From positions 75,282-139,281 of the forward strand of contig CAZNDO010000011.1 in NCBI GenBank assembly GCA_964571855.1: a stretch of 64,000 bases of DNA, given 5' to 3'. This document shows positions 49,623 through 58,593 of this stretch, in pieces. The notes beneath the pieces were generated by a model, which was given only the letters and a program-made list of their open reading frames with translations, ran no database searches and was not told where the DNA came from. This DNA is from CAYYFX01 sp964571855 (GTDB taxonomy: Bacteria > ARS69). Position 1 is the first letter of the stretch. Each line of letters begins with the position of its first letter. The translations under genes were made by a program, and so were the position numbers.

Positions 49623-50257
49623 CCGTGGTCCGGGAGAGCACGCTGAAGGTGGTGGACCTGCCGGTGGAGGCGCTGCAGCCGAATCCCTGGAATCCGAACC
49701 GGGTGCCGCCCGAGCTCTTCGCGAAGCTGCGCGCGTACATCCAGCGCGAGGGCTTCGTGGAGCCGCTCGTCGTGCGGAAGAAGGGCGAGGCCTACGAGAT
49801 CCTCGGCGGGTTCCACCGCTGGTCGATCGCGAAGGAGCTGGGCTACGCGGCCGTGCCGTGTGTCGTCGTGGACCTGGACGACCGCCGGGCGAAGATCCTG
49901 TCGGTGAACCTCAACGAGCTGAAGGGGCAGTCCGTGCCCGCGCTCCTAGCCGAGCTCATCCACGACCTGAGCCGGGAACTCACGCTGGACGACTTGGCGT
50001 CGCAGTTGCCGTACCAAGTGCCGGAACTGGAGGACTACCTGAAGCTCCTGCAGATTCCCGACGGGCTGGAGGCGCAGCTCGAGGCCGAGGCCGAGCGCAT
50101 GGAGCGGGAGCGCGTGCGCGTGCTGTCCTTCGCGGTGTCCGCGGAGCAGGAGGCGGTGATCGAAGAGGCGCTGACGCGGGCCGCCGGCGCGGCTGGGTCG
50201 TCGCGTGCCGCCGTGCTCGTCCACGTGGCCCGCAAGTTCCTGGAGGCGCAGGGGTGA
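49619..50257 (+). CDS. ParB/Srx-fold nuclease-domain protein
   Basis: The 212-residue protein begins with a ParB N-terminal-type domain (about 8-95): LPVEALQPNPWNPNRVP, FVEPLVVRKKGEAYEILGGFHRW with the GGxHR-like nucleotide-binding box, and VPCVVVDLDD. ParB/Srx domains bind CTP or act as nucleases; without the centromere-binding HTH this looks like the phage-type version. A charged C-terminal coiled coil follows (about 150-170). ATG overlaps the upstream stop (ATGA) and GGAGGGCGGG precedes it. Confidence 0.82.
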   Translation: MTVVRESTLKVVDLPVEALQPNPWNPNRVPPELFAKLRAYIQREGFVEPLVVRKKGEAYEILGGFHRWSIAKELGYAAVPCVVVDLDDRRAKILSVNLNELKGQSVPALLAELIHDLSRELTLDDLASQLPYQVPELEDYLKLLQIPDGLEAQLEAEAERMERERVRVLSFAVSAEQEAVIEEALTRAAGAAGSSRAAVLVHVARKFLEAQG

Positions 50258-50778
50258 AGGAGAAGCAGAAGCACCGGGAGGCGTTCGAGCTCTACTTCGC
50301 GATGGGGCCAGGGCGCTCCCTCACGCGGCTCGCGGCCAAGCTCGGCGTCTCGGAGAGCACCGTGAAGATGTGGTCCCGGGTCTTCCGCTGGGCGGAGCGC
50401 ATCGAGGAACGGGGCCGCCAGGCGGCTGCCTCCCTCGTGAAGCAGGCGGGCGACACCGCCGAGGATGAGTTGGCCAAGGACAAGCAGATCGTCCGACTGG
50501 GCCTCGCGCACGTCACGAAGTCGCTGGTGGAGGGCCGGCTCAAGGGCAACGTCTCGGACATCGAGCGGATGATCCGGCTGAAGCGGGAACTCGACGCGGA
50601 CGGCCGGCGGGGCCAGGACATGGTCTTCCAGGTCACGTGGCCGAGCGCGGTGGGGCCGGACCCCGATGCGGAGGGGGACGTGTACGGCCAGGGCGGCGCA
50701 GACGGCGAGCCCCCCGGACCGGGACCGCCCATGCTGCCCCGAGATGACCCGCCAGCCCCGGAATCTGACCCGATCTGA
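50254..50778 (+). CDS. Terminase-small-subunit-like helix-turn-helix protein
   Basis: The 174-residue protein has an N-terminal helix-turn-helix, SLTRLAAKLGVSESTVKMWS (about 24-43), then RWAERIEERGRQAA and a long helical stretch. This resembles the DNA-binding domain of phage small terminases and related regulators. The C-terminus is Pro/Gly/Asp-rich and its last codons run into the inverted repeat at 50,761. GTG overlaps the ParB-like stop. No large terminase is found, so a packaging role is unproven. Confidence 0.6.
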   Translation: MKEKQKHREAFELYFAMGPGRSLTRLAAKLGVSESTVKMWSRVFRWAERIEERGRQAAASLVKQAGDTAEDELAKDKQIVRLGLAHVTKSLVEGRLKGNVSDIERMIRLKRELDADGRRGQDMVFQVTWPSAVGPDPDAEGDVYGQGGADGEPPGPGPPMLPRDDPPAPESDPI

Positions 50779-50970
50779 CCCGAAATCTGTACCGGCGCTT
50801 TACCGAAGTGTACCGGGGCCGAGCTGGCTGCCCGTGCCAGCGTAAGTCCTTGCGGGACAACGTCCTCACATCGCGCGGGGACCCCACGGGAGCGCGCCCG
50901 GAGCCCGGAAATCTAACCCAAGACCGCGGGCGCGCGTTTCCGGTACATTTCGGGTCAGTTCGGGTTAGTC
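50761..50970. repeat. Inverted repeat pair flanking a 144-base segment
   Basis: Left arm 50,761-50,795 and right arm 50,940-50,970 are imperfect inverted repeats. The inner 19-21 bases (CTGACCCGAAAT, then GTACCGG) match perfectly except for a two-base insertion on the left. The outer part repeats the same TGACCCGA motif once more on each side. An extra partial copy (AAATCTAACCC) lies inside. The arms overlap the end of the preceding gene. It could be a small MITE-like insertion, an operator or a structured terminator. Confidence 0.65.
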
Positions 50971-51055
50971 GCCCGACTTCGTCGATAGCGGAATCTGGGA
51001 ACTGACTCCAAGGGGCGGGAGCTGCGAGTGCTCGTGCCCGATGGTTGGGGAACGG

Positions 51056-51817
51056 ATGCCAACGGTCTTCTTGTTCTGGGACAATTCCAACATCTTCATC
51101 TCGGCCAAGGACATCGCCGCTGGTCGCGAAGGCCGTGCCGCACGAGATCAAGTCAGATTGCACTTCGAGAACCTCCTACAGCTTGCGCTCGCGGGCCGCA
51201 AGCTCGGCAAGGCATTCGTAGTGGGCTCCGTTCCTCCTGAGGAGCGAGCGTTGTGGGAGCGCTTGGAGGCGGCGACTGGAGTGCGTCCGGAGCTCTACGA
51301 ACGGGGGCAGGTCTCCGGTCAAGAGCAGGGGCTGGACCAGTGCCTGCAGGTTCACATGCTCAGGACGATTAGCGACAATCGCGATCCAGAGGTCGCGGTT
51401 CTCATGACGGGCGACGGCAAGGGGTACGACGATGGCGTCGGCTTCCATGCGGATATGGAGCGGATGCATCGCGCGGGCTGGGGCATCGAGGTCGTGTCCT
51501 GGGAACGCACCTGCAAGCGTGCCCTGCGAACGTGGGCGGAGACGGCGGGGTGTTTCGTCCGGCTTGAGGACTACTACGAATCCGTCACCTTTCTCGAAGG
51601 TGGCCGTCGGGCGCGGGGGCTCGATCTGTCCGCGCGACGGCAAGCGACTCCGCGGCCAAGCCCCTACAAGCTCGTCGAAGTCGCTACGGAGCAGCGGCTG
51701 AGAGGAGCGATGCAGGAATTGCAGGAGGAGGTGACTGCCTTGAAGGCAAGGAAAGCTGCCAAGGACAAGAAGAAGGTCAAGTACGAGCGCTCGGCCCAGC
51801 GACGGCGAAGGGGATAG
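51056..51817 (+). CDS. NYN-domain RNase-like protein
   Basis: The 253-residue protein has a PIN-like NYN nuclease domain (about 1-165). Conserved acidic residues are in FLFWDNSNIF (Asp), GLDQCLQVHM (Asp), LMTGDGKGYDD (Asp cluster) and the later VSWERTCKRAL strand. The C-terminal 70 residues are a Lys/Arg-rich coiled coil ending RRRRG, possibly RNA-binding. ATG 51,056 has GGGG five to six bases upstream; an ATG at 51,041 is in frame. It stands alone, preceded by an inverted repeat; NYN nucleases in islands are often antiviral or toxin-like, but nothing here proves that. Confidence 0.75.
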   Translation: MPTVFLFWDNSNIFISAKDIAAGREGRAARDQVRLHFENLLQLALAGRKLGKAFVVGSVPPEERALWERLEAATGVRPELYERGQVSGQEQGLDQCLQVHMLRTISDNRDPEVAVLMTGDGKGYDDGVGFHADMERMHRAGWGIEVVSWERTCKRALRTWAETAGCFVRLEDYYESVTFLEGGRRARGLDLSARRQATPRPSPYKLVEVATEQRLRGAMQELQEEVTALKARKAAKDKKKVKYERSAQRRRRG

Positions 51818-51950
51818 CCCACAACCCTCGATGCCCCCCTACGGGGGCCTCGGGCGTCGGGAGAACAGGGGGGAGTCTGGGTGCCGAGTCTCTCTGCAGT
51901 CCTCGGCCAGGTGCGGACGCGCGCAGCGGGGCACAGGGCTCGCAGCCTCA

Positions 51951-52180
51951 ATGAGCAGGAACACGAAGGCCACCCTGATCGAGCCCGTGCTCCGCGCCCT
52001 CGGCTGGGACCTGGAGGACCTGGAAGTACTCCAGCGCGAAGCACAAGGCGCGGCCCCGGGCGAATCCGGTGGACTACGCGGCCTTCCGGAGACGCTGTGA
52101 GGCGGAACTTCGTGGACCAAGATGTGAAGGCGTCGCAGGCCTCGGTACGGGTTGACTTGGACTTTCCGCCCGACGCCAGG
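51951..52180 (+). pseudogene. Decayed copy of the HsdR-N/RAMA gene
   Basis: Bases 51,951-52,080 are nearly identical to the start of the gene at 54,554 (ACCAAGGCCACCCTGATCGA and onward through the VDYA codons). The sequence then jumps: 52,104-52,180 combines pieces matching about 55,055-55,068 and 55,169-55,228 (FVDQ joined to DVKAS and LDFPP). Frame changes and the large internal deletion leave no intact product. The fragment therefore records a duplication within the island followed by decay. Confidence 0.85.
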
Positions 52181-52210
52181 CCTCAGGGGTGCTACACACC
52201 CCGCCTACAG

Positions 52211-53128
52211 TTGTTCGCGGGGTGCGTATGCTGCTGTCTGGCCCTGCTTGTGGCATCCGTGCCGGTACGCGGATCTGATCCTTCGCGGCAACTCACCTTC
52301 AACGCGACGGTGTCGCGGTGGCCAGCATGGTCGCCGAACGGGGAGCTCATCGCATATGCGTCCCGACAAGGGGGTGACGCCAAGATCTGGGTGATGGGCA
52401 GCGACGGCTCTGAAGCACACGCTGTCTCCTCCGAACCAGAGGTCGAGCACTACCAATGCTCCTGGTCCCCGACGGGCGTCGAGCTCGTGTTCGACACCGC
52501 CAATCTGGGCTGTTGCCCCGCGGCACTGTGGGCGGTGTCCGTCGTGACAGGCGTTACGAGGCAGGTCACCGACGAACGCGGTTTCGGACCAGACTGGTCG
52601 CCGGTGGGTGAAGAGATCGCCTTTCGACGACATCACGATCACACAAATGGGGTTTGGATCGTCCCCGCGGCCGGTGGAGAGAGCCGACGCATCACGTGGC
52701 CACCAGGAGATCCGTCTGCGGACGCGCAGTGGTCTCCTGACGGAAAGACGATTGCCTTCTCAGCGACTCTGCCCGAAGAGACTCGGAGCAGCATTTATCT
52801 CGTCTCAACCTCGGGCGGCACCGTCGCGCGAGTCATCGAGGATGCCAACGATCCATCTTGGTCACCGGACGGCAAGCGGCTTGCCTTTGTTAGACATGTA
52901 GAAGTCGGCCACTCCGAGATCTGGATCGCACCGGTTCAAGGGGGGGGCGCTGTCCAACTTACCTCTCACGCATGCTGGAACGTGGACCCAGATTGGTCGC
53001 CTCAGGGGGACGCGATTGCGTTCTCTTCAACACGGACTGGAACGTACGAGATTTGGGTGATCAGTGTCGGGACGCCGGTAGCCAATCGTGTTCCCGGATG
53101 GGGTTCTACCAAGGGGTTGTTTCGTTAG
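52211..53128 (+). CDS. TolB-like PD40 beta-propeller protein, start uncertain
   Basis: The product (305 residues from TTG 52,211) has a hydrophobic Cys-rich segment (about 1-20) that may be a signal peptide or lipoprotein anchor. About six PD40/WD40-like repeats of the TolB type follow: RWPAWSPNGELIAYAS, SWSPTGVELVF, DWSPVGEEIAFR, QWSPDGKTIAFSA, SWSPDGKRLAFV and DWSPQGDAIAFSS. It probably binds proteins in the envelope. The open frame runs upstream through the decayed restriction-gene copy, so the native start may have been lost or replaced; no ATG or good ribosome site fits. GC is lower than the backbone. Confidence 0.65.
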   Translation: MFAGCVCCCLALLVASVPVRGSDPSRQLTFNATVSRWPAWSPNGELIAYASRQGGDAKIWVMGSDGSEAHAVSSEPEVEHYQCSWSPTGVELVFDTANLGCCPAALWAVSVVTGVTRQVTDERGFGPDWSPVGEEIAFRRHHDHTNGVWIVPAAGGESRRITWPPGDPSADAQWSPDGKTIAFSATLPEETRSSIYLVSTSGGTVARVIEDANDPSWSPDGKRLAFVRHVEVGHSEIWIAPVQGGGAVQLTSHACWNVDPDWSPQGDAIAFSSTRTGTYEIWVISVGTPVANRVPGWGSTKGLFR

Positions 53129-53252
53129 CGGCGCTTTAGAAGGGAGGGCAGTCGGGATCCACTGGGATCGAGGAAGAAGGAGCTTGCCGCGGCAGGAGGG
53201 TCCCAGGGCGTGAATCAGCGGTCTTGCACCCGCGGCGTGGAGTGCCTGATCT

Positions 53253-53918
53253 GTGACGGGGCTCGCCCTGTGGATCCTGTTGGACGAACCCGTTGTTTTG
53301 CGTCCGCGTGAGGTCCCGCCGTGGCGTCGGGGCCGTATAGCGACTAGCGCAATACTGCAAGCGTGCCCGCCCGAGCGCATCGAACGACGGGAACTCATAT
53401 CCGAGGACGGCTGGTTGGGTGTGTGCGATCCGGCAGCCTACGGTTACCAGAAGACTGCAACCCCCCTTGCAGGAGACATCGCATGCTGGCGCGGTGGCCG
53501 AGATCTGCTGTCGCGACTGTCCCGTTATGTTAGCGGCTGCCGCTACGCCCACACCGGACTCGTTGTCCGCGACGGCATTGTGGGCCACATGACGCTGCGG
53601 GGTTGGATCGAGGAGAGCATCCCGGTCGATGTCGAGTGCTACGACGGCGAGTGGTCGCCTGGGGAACGAGCGGCATTCCGGACTTGGCAGGCAGCCCAGA
53701 GACCCCCAAAGGGCTACGGATTCCACAATGCCTTGCTTGTGGCCGCCGCTAATGTCGGGTGCTTTAGCGGTCGCTCGAATCTGTTCCATTTGCTCGACGT
53801 GTTCACCTCGGCGGCACTCCTGTGGTGGTCTGGCCTGCGATGGGTGGCGATGTTCTGGACCGCCTTGGGGTGCGTTCGCGTCGCAGTCAATCTCGGAGTT
53901 CAGCGCGCCCCAGGTTAG
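53253..53918 (+). CDS. Unknown protein, weakly YiiX/NlpC-P60-like, hydrophobic C-terminus
   Basis: The 221-residue product (GTG start, GGAG 11 bases upstream) has a central LAGDIACWRGG, then YAHTGLVVRDGIVGHMTLRG. This recalls permuted NlpC/P60 (YiiX-like) hydrolases, in which a His precedes the catalytic Cys, but no YCSE-type cysteine motif is found afterwards. The C-terminal 50 residues have two hydrophobic stretches (about 165-180 and 195-215), suggesting membrane association. Codon use is less GC-biased than the backbone. Function is unknown; the hydrolase link is tentative. Confidence 0.45.
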   Translation: MTGLALWILLDEPVVLRPREVPPWRRGRIATSAILQACPPERIERRELISEDGWLGVCDPAAYGYQKTATPLAGDIACWRGGRDLLSRLSRYVSGCRYAHTGLVVRDGIVGHMTLRGWIEESIPVDVECYDGEWSPGERAAFRTWQAAQRPPKGYGFHNALLVAAANVGCFSGRSNLFHLLDVFTSAALLWWSGLRWVAMFWTALGCVRVAVNLGVQRAPG

Positions 53919-53958
53919 TTGGCGACGGAATCACCCACCAGGGAAAGGAGGCCCCGCA

Positions 53959-54354
53959 ATGCACCCCGAAGATCAACGGACCCTTCTCGTTCAGGAATGG
54001 GAGAACTTCCGGTTCCAGGATGGTCTGCGGTGGTCGAGATCTCAGACGATAGCAGCGATCGAGGGCGGGTTCCTTTACGCCGGGTATGCGCTAGACGTGT
54101 TGAGTGGCACGCAGAAACTCCTGATCGTGATCCTCGGATCGCTCCTCGTTGCCGCCTACAGCATCTTGATCCTGAAAGACGGCCTTGACGCCCGCGGGCA
54201 TCTCACGAGAGCACGCGCTCTTGAGCCGGCCGGAGCACCGACTTGGACAGGACAGGCGCTTCCCCTGAGGCTTTCGGGAACACGTGTCGCGAACGCGGCC
54301 ATGGTCATCCTGAATGTCTTCAACCTTGCCGTCGTCTTGGAGCGGCTCTTGTAG
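53959..54354 (+). CDS. Small membrane protein of unknown function
   Basis: The 131-residue protein has two adjacent membrane segments (about 34-50 and 53-74) and a third near the C-terminus (about 112-128). A short cytoplasmic N-terminal helix (QEWENFRFQDGLRW) precedes them. AAAGGAGG lies eight bases before the ATG, the best ribosome site in this part. It is 40 bases after the preceding unknown gene, so they may be cotranscribed. No family is recognised; a similar layout is seen in membrane effectors of defence islands, which is only suggestive. Confidence 0.6.
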   Translation: MHPEDQRTLLVQEWENFRFQDGLRWSRSQTIAAIEGGFLYAGYALDVLSGTQKLLIVILGSLLVAAYSILILKDGLDARGHLTRARALEPAGAPTWTGQALPLRLSGTRVANAAMVILNVFNLAVVLERLL

Positions 54355-54502
54355 GGACTCTGCTGTCCGTGGAAGTGTTGCTCCGGCAGGGCGTTTCCGT
54401 CGGGGGGCGTCTTAGGGTTGCCGACCCTGGGAGGAGGTCACGCCCGCGTCCCCTTCGGGACAGATGACGGCGCGGGCAGTGGCTGGAAGTTCGACTTGCC
54501 GG

Positions 54503-54508
54503 TAGAAT
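54503..54508 (+). promoter_or_regulatory. Candidate -10 element of the restriction-modification operon
   Basis: TAGAAT, five of six matches to consensus, lies 45 bases before the GTG at 54,554. The -35 position (TGGCTG) is poor. Confidence 0.4.
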
Positions 54509-54553
54509 TCGCCCCACGGGGGGCCGCCCCAGTCCCCCAAGTGGAGGAAAGCA

Positions 54554-55648
54554 GTGGCACCCCCGCTGATCGAGGCTCTGACCGAGACCCGCGAGCGCGT
54601 CTCCCGGTACAAGGGTCGCGGTCTAAACGAGCAGAACACCAAGGCCACCCTGATCGAGCCGGTGCTCCGCGCCCTCGGCTGGGACCTGGAGGACCTGGAG
54701 GTCGTCCAGCGCGAGCACAAGGCGCGGCCGCGGGCCAACCCCGTGGACTACGCGCTGTTCAGCGGGCGCGAGCCCGTGCTCTTCGTCGAGGCGAAGGCGC
54801 TGGGGCAGGATCTGGGCGATGAGAAGTGGGCGAGCCAGGTGCTGGGCTACGCGACGGTGGCGGGCGCGCCATGGGTGCTGCTCACGAACGGCGACGAGTA
54901 CCGCATCTACAACGCGCACGCGCCGGTCCCCGTGGACAAGAAGCTGTTCCGCAAGGTCAGCGTCAGCGCCTCGCAGGAGGAAGCCGCTGAGACGCTGGCG
55001 CTGCTGGAGCGGTCGCGGATGGCGGGCTCCGACCTTGAGGCGCTCTGGAAGTCGCACTTCGTGGACCAGGAGGTGCGCAGCGTCATCGAGGAGTTGTTCG
55101 GCGCGGGCGCGCCCGACGGCTCCCTGGTGAGTTTGGTCAAGAGGCGGGCGAAGGGGCTGACGCCGCGTGATGTGAAGGCGTCGCTGGCCCGGGTGCGGGT
55201 GGAGCTGGACTTCCCGCCGGAGGCGCGGCTGGCGCTGGCCACGCCCATGCCCGCGCGCGGCGCGAAGCGCCAGGCCGCAAAGGCAGGCAAGACCGGCAAG
55301 GCCGCCCGGAAGGCTCCGATGCGGTCCGAGGTGACGCTCGCCGACCTCATCGCCGCCGGCGTGGTGCGGCCGCCGCTCCGGATCTTCCGAACCTACAAGA
55401 AGCAGGAACTCGCCGCTCAGATCGAGGCGGACGCCCAGGTGACCTTCCGCGGCGAGCGGTTCGACGCGCTCTCGGCTGCGGCGGGCGCGGCACGCAAGTC
55501 CGTCATCGGCTCGCCGCATGGGTTCAAGTACCCGCCGACGAATGGCTGGACGTTCTGGCAGTTTCGGGATGCCGATGGCAAGGCGCGCGAGCTGGCCACG
55601 CTCCGGGAGCAGTTCCAGCGGCGCTCGCGCCTGAAGGTGGTCGGGTGA
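54554..55648 (+). CDS. HsdR-N-like nuclease domain fused to a RAMA domain
   Basis: The 364-residue protein has an N-terminal type I restriction HsdR-N-like domain (about 20-165). Its PD-(D/E)xK core is visible as NPVDYALF then PVLFVEAKALG, followed by VLGYATVAGAPWVLLTNGDEYRIYN. After a helical region and a basic Ala/Lys linker (about 238-260) comes a RAMA-type domain (about 262-360): DLIAAGVVRPPLRIF, VTFRGERFDALSAAA and TNGWTFWQFRD. RAMA modules are associated with adenine methylases and may sense modified DNA. GTG follows GGAGGAA; the stop overlaps hsdM (GTGA). It has no motor domain, unlike true HsdR encoded downstream. Confidence 0.82.
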   Translation: MAPPLIEALTETRERVSRYKGRGLNEQNTKATLIEPVLRALGWDLEDLEVVQREHKARPRANPVDYALFSGREPVLFVEAKALGQDLGDEKWASQVLGYATVAGAPWVLLTNGDEYRIYNAHAPVPVDKKLFRKVSVSASQEEAAETLALLERSRMAGSDLEALWKSHFVDQEVRSVIEELFGAGAPDGSLVSLVKRRAKGLTPRDVKASLARVRVELDFPPEARLALATPMPARGAKRQAAKAGKTGKAARKAPMRSEVTLADLIAAGVVRPPLRIFRTYKKQELAAQIEADAQVTFRGERFDALSAAAGAARKSVIGSPHGFKYPPTNGWTFWQFRDADGKARELATLREQFQRRSRLKVVG

Positions 55649-57240
55649 GCGCGGCCGAGAGGCCGGCCAAGCGGCCACGGGCAACAGGCGCGTCGAAGCG
55701 CAAGGCCGCCAAGGACACGACCGCGAACGTCGGGTTCGAGCAGAAGCTCTGGCAGGCGGCCGACGCCCTCCGGAACAACATGGATGCGGCGGAGTACAAG
55801 CACGTCGTCCTGGGCCTCATCTTCCTCAAGTACATCTCTGACGCATTTGAGGCGAGACACGCCGAGCTGGAGGCGCAGCGGAAGGGCGGGGCCGACCCCG
55901 AGGATCCAGATGAGTACCGGGCTTCCAGCATCTTCTGGGTGCCGAGAGAGGCGCGCTGGGCGCACCTGAAGGCAAGTGCCCCGCAGCCGGCGATCGGGAA
56001 GCTTGTGGACGACGCCATGGCGGCCATTGAGCGGGACAACCCCTCGCTGAAGGGTGTGCTGCCGAAGGACTACGCCAGGCCGGGGCTAGACAAGCAGCGC
56101 CTCGGCCAGCTCATCAACCTGGTCAGCGACATCGCGCTTGGCGACTTGGCGGCGCGTGCTAAGGACACACTCGGGCGGGTCTACGAGTACTTCCTTGCGC
56201 AGTTCGCCAGCGCCGAGGGGAAGAAGGGCGGCCAGTTCTACACACCTACCCACGTCGTTCGCGTGCTGGTCGAGATGCTCGCTCCCTACAAGGGCCGAGT
56301 CTACGATCCCTGCTGTGGCTCGGGCGGCATGTTCGTCAGCTCCGAGAAGTTCATCGAGGCGCACAGTGGGAAGCTGGGCGACATCTCGATCTACGGGCAA
56401 GAGTCGAACTACACGACGTGGCGGCTGGCGAAGATGAATCTCGCGATCCGCGGGATCGACGCCCAGATCGCGCACGGCGACACGTTCCACAACGACCAGC
56501 ACCCGGACCTGAAGGCGGACTGGGTGCTGGCGAATCCGCCGTTCAACGACAGCGATTGGCGCGGCGAACTGCTCCGCGAGGACAAGCGGTGGGCCTACGG
56601 CATCCCGCCGGCTGGCAACGCGAACTTCGCCTGGGTTCAGCACTTCATCCACCACCTGGCACCGACGGGGATCGCCGGGTTCGTGCTGGCGAACGGTTCG
56701 ATGTCCTCCAACCAGTCCGGGGAGGGGGAGATCCGGAAGGCGATGATCGAGGCCGACCTCGTGGAGTGCATGGTGGCCCTCCCGGGACAGCTCTTCTACT
56801 CGACGCAGATCCCTGTGTGTCTCTGGTTCCTCGCGCGCAGCAAGAAGAGCGGTCGCTTCCGGGATCGCTGCGGCGAGACGCTGTTCATCGACGCGCGGAA
56901 GCTCGGGACGATGGTCGATCGGGTCCACCGTGAGCTGGCCGACGGAGACGTCGCGAGGGTGGCCGGCACGTACCACGCTTGGCGCGGCGACAAGGGCGCG
57001 GCCGAGTACGCGGACGTGCCGGGGTTCTGCAAGGCGGCGACCCTGGATGAGATCCGCAGCCAGGGGCACGTGCTGACGCCGGGGCGGTATGTGGGCGCGG
57101 AGGCTGCAGAGCAGGACGACGAGCCGTTCGACGAGAAGATGCGGCGGCTCGCCACGACGCTGCGCGAGCAGCAGACAGAGGCCGCAAAACTGGAGGTCGC
57201 CATCGCGGCCAACCTGAAGGAGCTTGGCTATGGCGGGTGA
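55645..57240 (+). CDS. hsdM: Type I restriction-modification methyltransferase subunit HsdM
   Basis: The 531-residue N6-adenine methylase has the HsdM N-terminal helical domain (KLWQAADALRNNMDAAEYKH onward, about 32-150) and the catalytic domain. Motif X-like GQFYTPTHVVRVLVEML precedes motif I YDPCCGSGGMF (about 224-234), and the catalytic NPPF (about 299-302) follows. MSSNQSGEGEIRKAMIE and CLWFLAR are typical of the family. It works with HsdS for methylation and with HsdR for restriction. GTG overlaps the upstream gene; hsdS begins 11 bases before its stop. Confidence 0.95.
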   Translation: MSAAERPAKRPRATGASKRKAAKDTTANVGFEQKLWQAADALRNNMDAAEYKHVVLGLIFLKYISDAFEARHAELEAQRKGGADPEDPDEYRASSIFWVPREARWAHLKASAPQPAIGKLVDDAMAAIERDNPSLKGVLPKDYARPGLDKQRLGQLINLVSDIALGDLAARAKDTLGRVYEYFLAQFASAEGKKGGQFYTPTHVVRVLVEMLAPYKGRVYDPCCGSGGMFVSSEKFIEAHSGKLGDISIYGQESNYTTWRLAKMNLAIRGIDAQIAHGDTFHNDQHPDLKADWVLANPPFNDSDWRGELLREDKRWAYGIPPAGNANFAWVQHFIHHLAPTGIAGFVLANGSMSSNQSGEGEIRKAMIEADLVECMVALPGQLFYSTQIPVCLWFLARSKKSGRFRDRCGETLFIDARKLGTMVDRVHRELADGDVARVAGTYHAWRGDKGAAEYADVPGFCKAATLDEIRSQGHVLTPGRYVGAEAAEQDDEPFDEKMRRLATTLREQQTEAAKLEVAIAANLKELGYGG

Positions 57241-58593
57241 GGCGGCGGTTGAGCGCGCGATAGACCTGGCCTTCGCGCTCCCGGACGACTGGGAATCGCC
57301 CCCGCTCTCGGCACTCTGTGAATTCGTCCGGGATGGCGACTGGATCGAGACCAAGGACCAGGGCGGGTCGGACCTTCGCCTCCTTCAGATATCGAATGTT
57401 GGCGTCGGGCGGTTTGTTGAGACAGGGAACTTCCGCTTCATCACCGAGGAAACGTGTCGGCGGCTGAATTGCACGGAGATAGAGCAGGGTGACGTCCTTG
57501 TTGCCCGCATGCCTGACCCGACCGGCCGGGCCTGGCATGTCTCGAACCTGCCCTGGCGAGCTGTGACGGCGGTCGATGTCGCCATCATCCGCACTAGGAC
57601 GGGCGAACTCGATCCGCGGTTCTTGGCGTATGTCCTCAACTCCCCTGCCTGCCTCAGCCTCGTTCACAGCCTAACGACGGGCACAACGCGGCTTCGCATT
57701 CGCCGTGCCGACATCGAGCGCCTTCGAGTGCCGCTGCCCCGCCCTGAAGAGCAGCGCGCCATCGCCCATATCCTCGGCCCGCTCGACGACAAGATCGAGC
57801 TGAACCGTCGCATGTCCGAGACGCTGGAGGCGATGGCGCGTGCGCTGTTCAAGTCGTGGTTCGTGGACTTCGACCCGGTGCGGGCGAAGGCCGAGGGGCG
57901 GGGCACGGGGCTGCCCAGGGAGTTGGCCGACCTGTTCCCGGATTCGTTCGTGGATTCCGAGATTGGGAAGGTTCCCCGGGGGTGGGTGATCGGCTCGATC
58001 CTCCAGGAAGGGGATCTTCTGAGCGGTGGAACACCGAAGACGGACCGGCCCGACTACTGGGACGGCGATGTGCTTTGGGCCAGCGCCAAGGACGTGTCTC
58101 AAGCGGGGCAGGCGTTTCTGGTGATGACAGAACGCGCGATCAGCCGGAAGGGCCTGGAAGAGAGCGCGACGCAGCTCATCCCGGCCGGAGCGACGGTTGT
58201 CGTCGCCCGCGGAGCAACGACCGGCAGGATGGCGATCTTGGGCCGCGAGATGGCGATGAACCAGACCTGCTACGCGGTCGCGAGCAAGCACGGCGCTCCG
58301 TTCCTGCTCTACTGCCGCCTTCGCGCCAGCGTTGGGGAACTCGTCCACGCCGCACACGGTTCGGTGTTCGACACGATCACGACGGCCACGTTTCGAAGCG
58401 CGCGTGTCGTGCTACCCACGCCACCCGTGCGCGCAGCCTTCGAGGGCGTCGTGAAGCCGCTCTTCCTTAGAGTGCTGGTCGCAATCGAGGAGGCGGCGAC
58501 GATCGGCAACATTCGCGATGCGCTCCTCCCCAAGCTGATCTCCGGCGAACTCCGCGTGCCGAACGCCGAACGCATCGTCGCAGCGGTCGCCTG

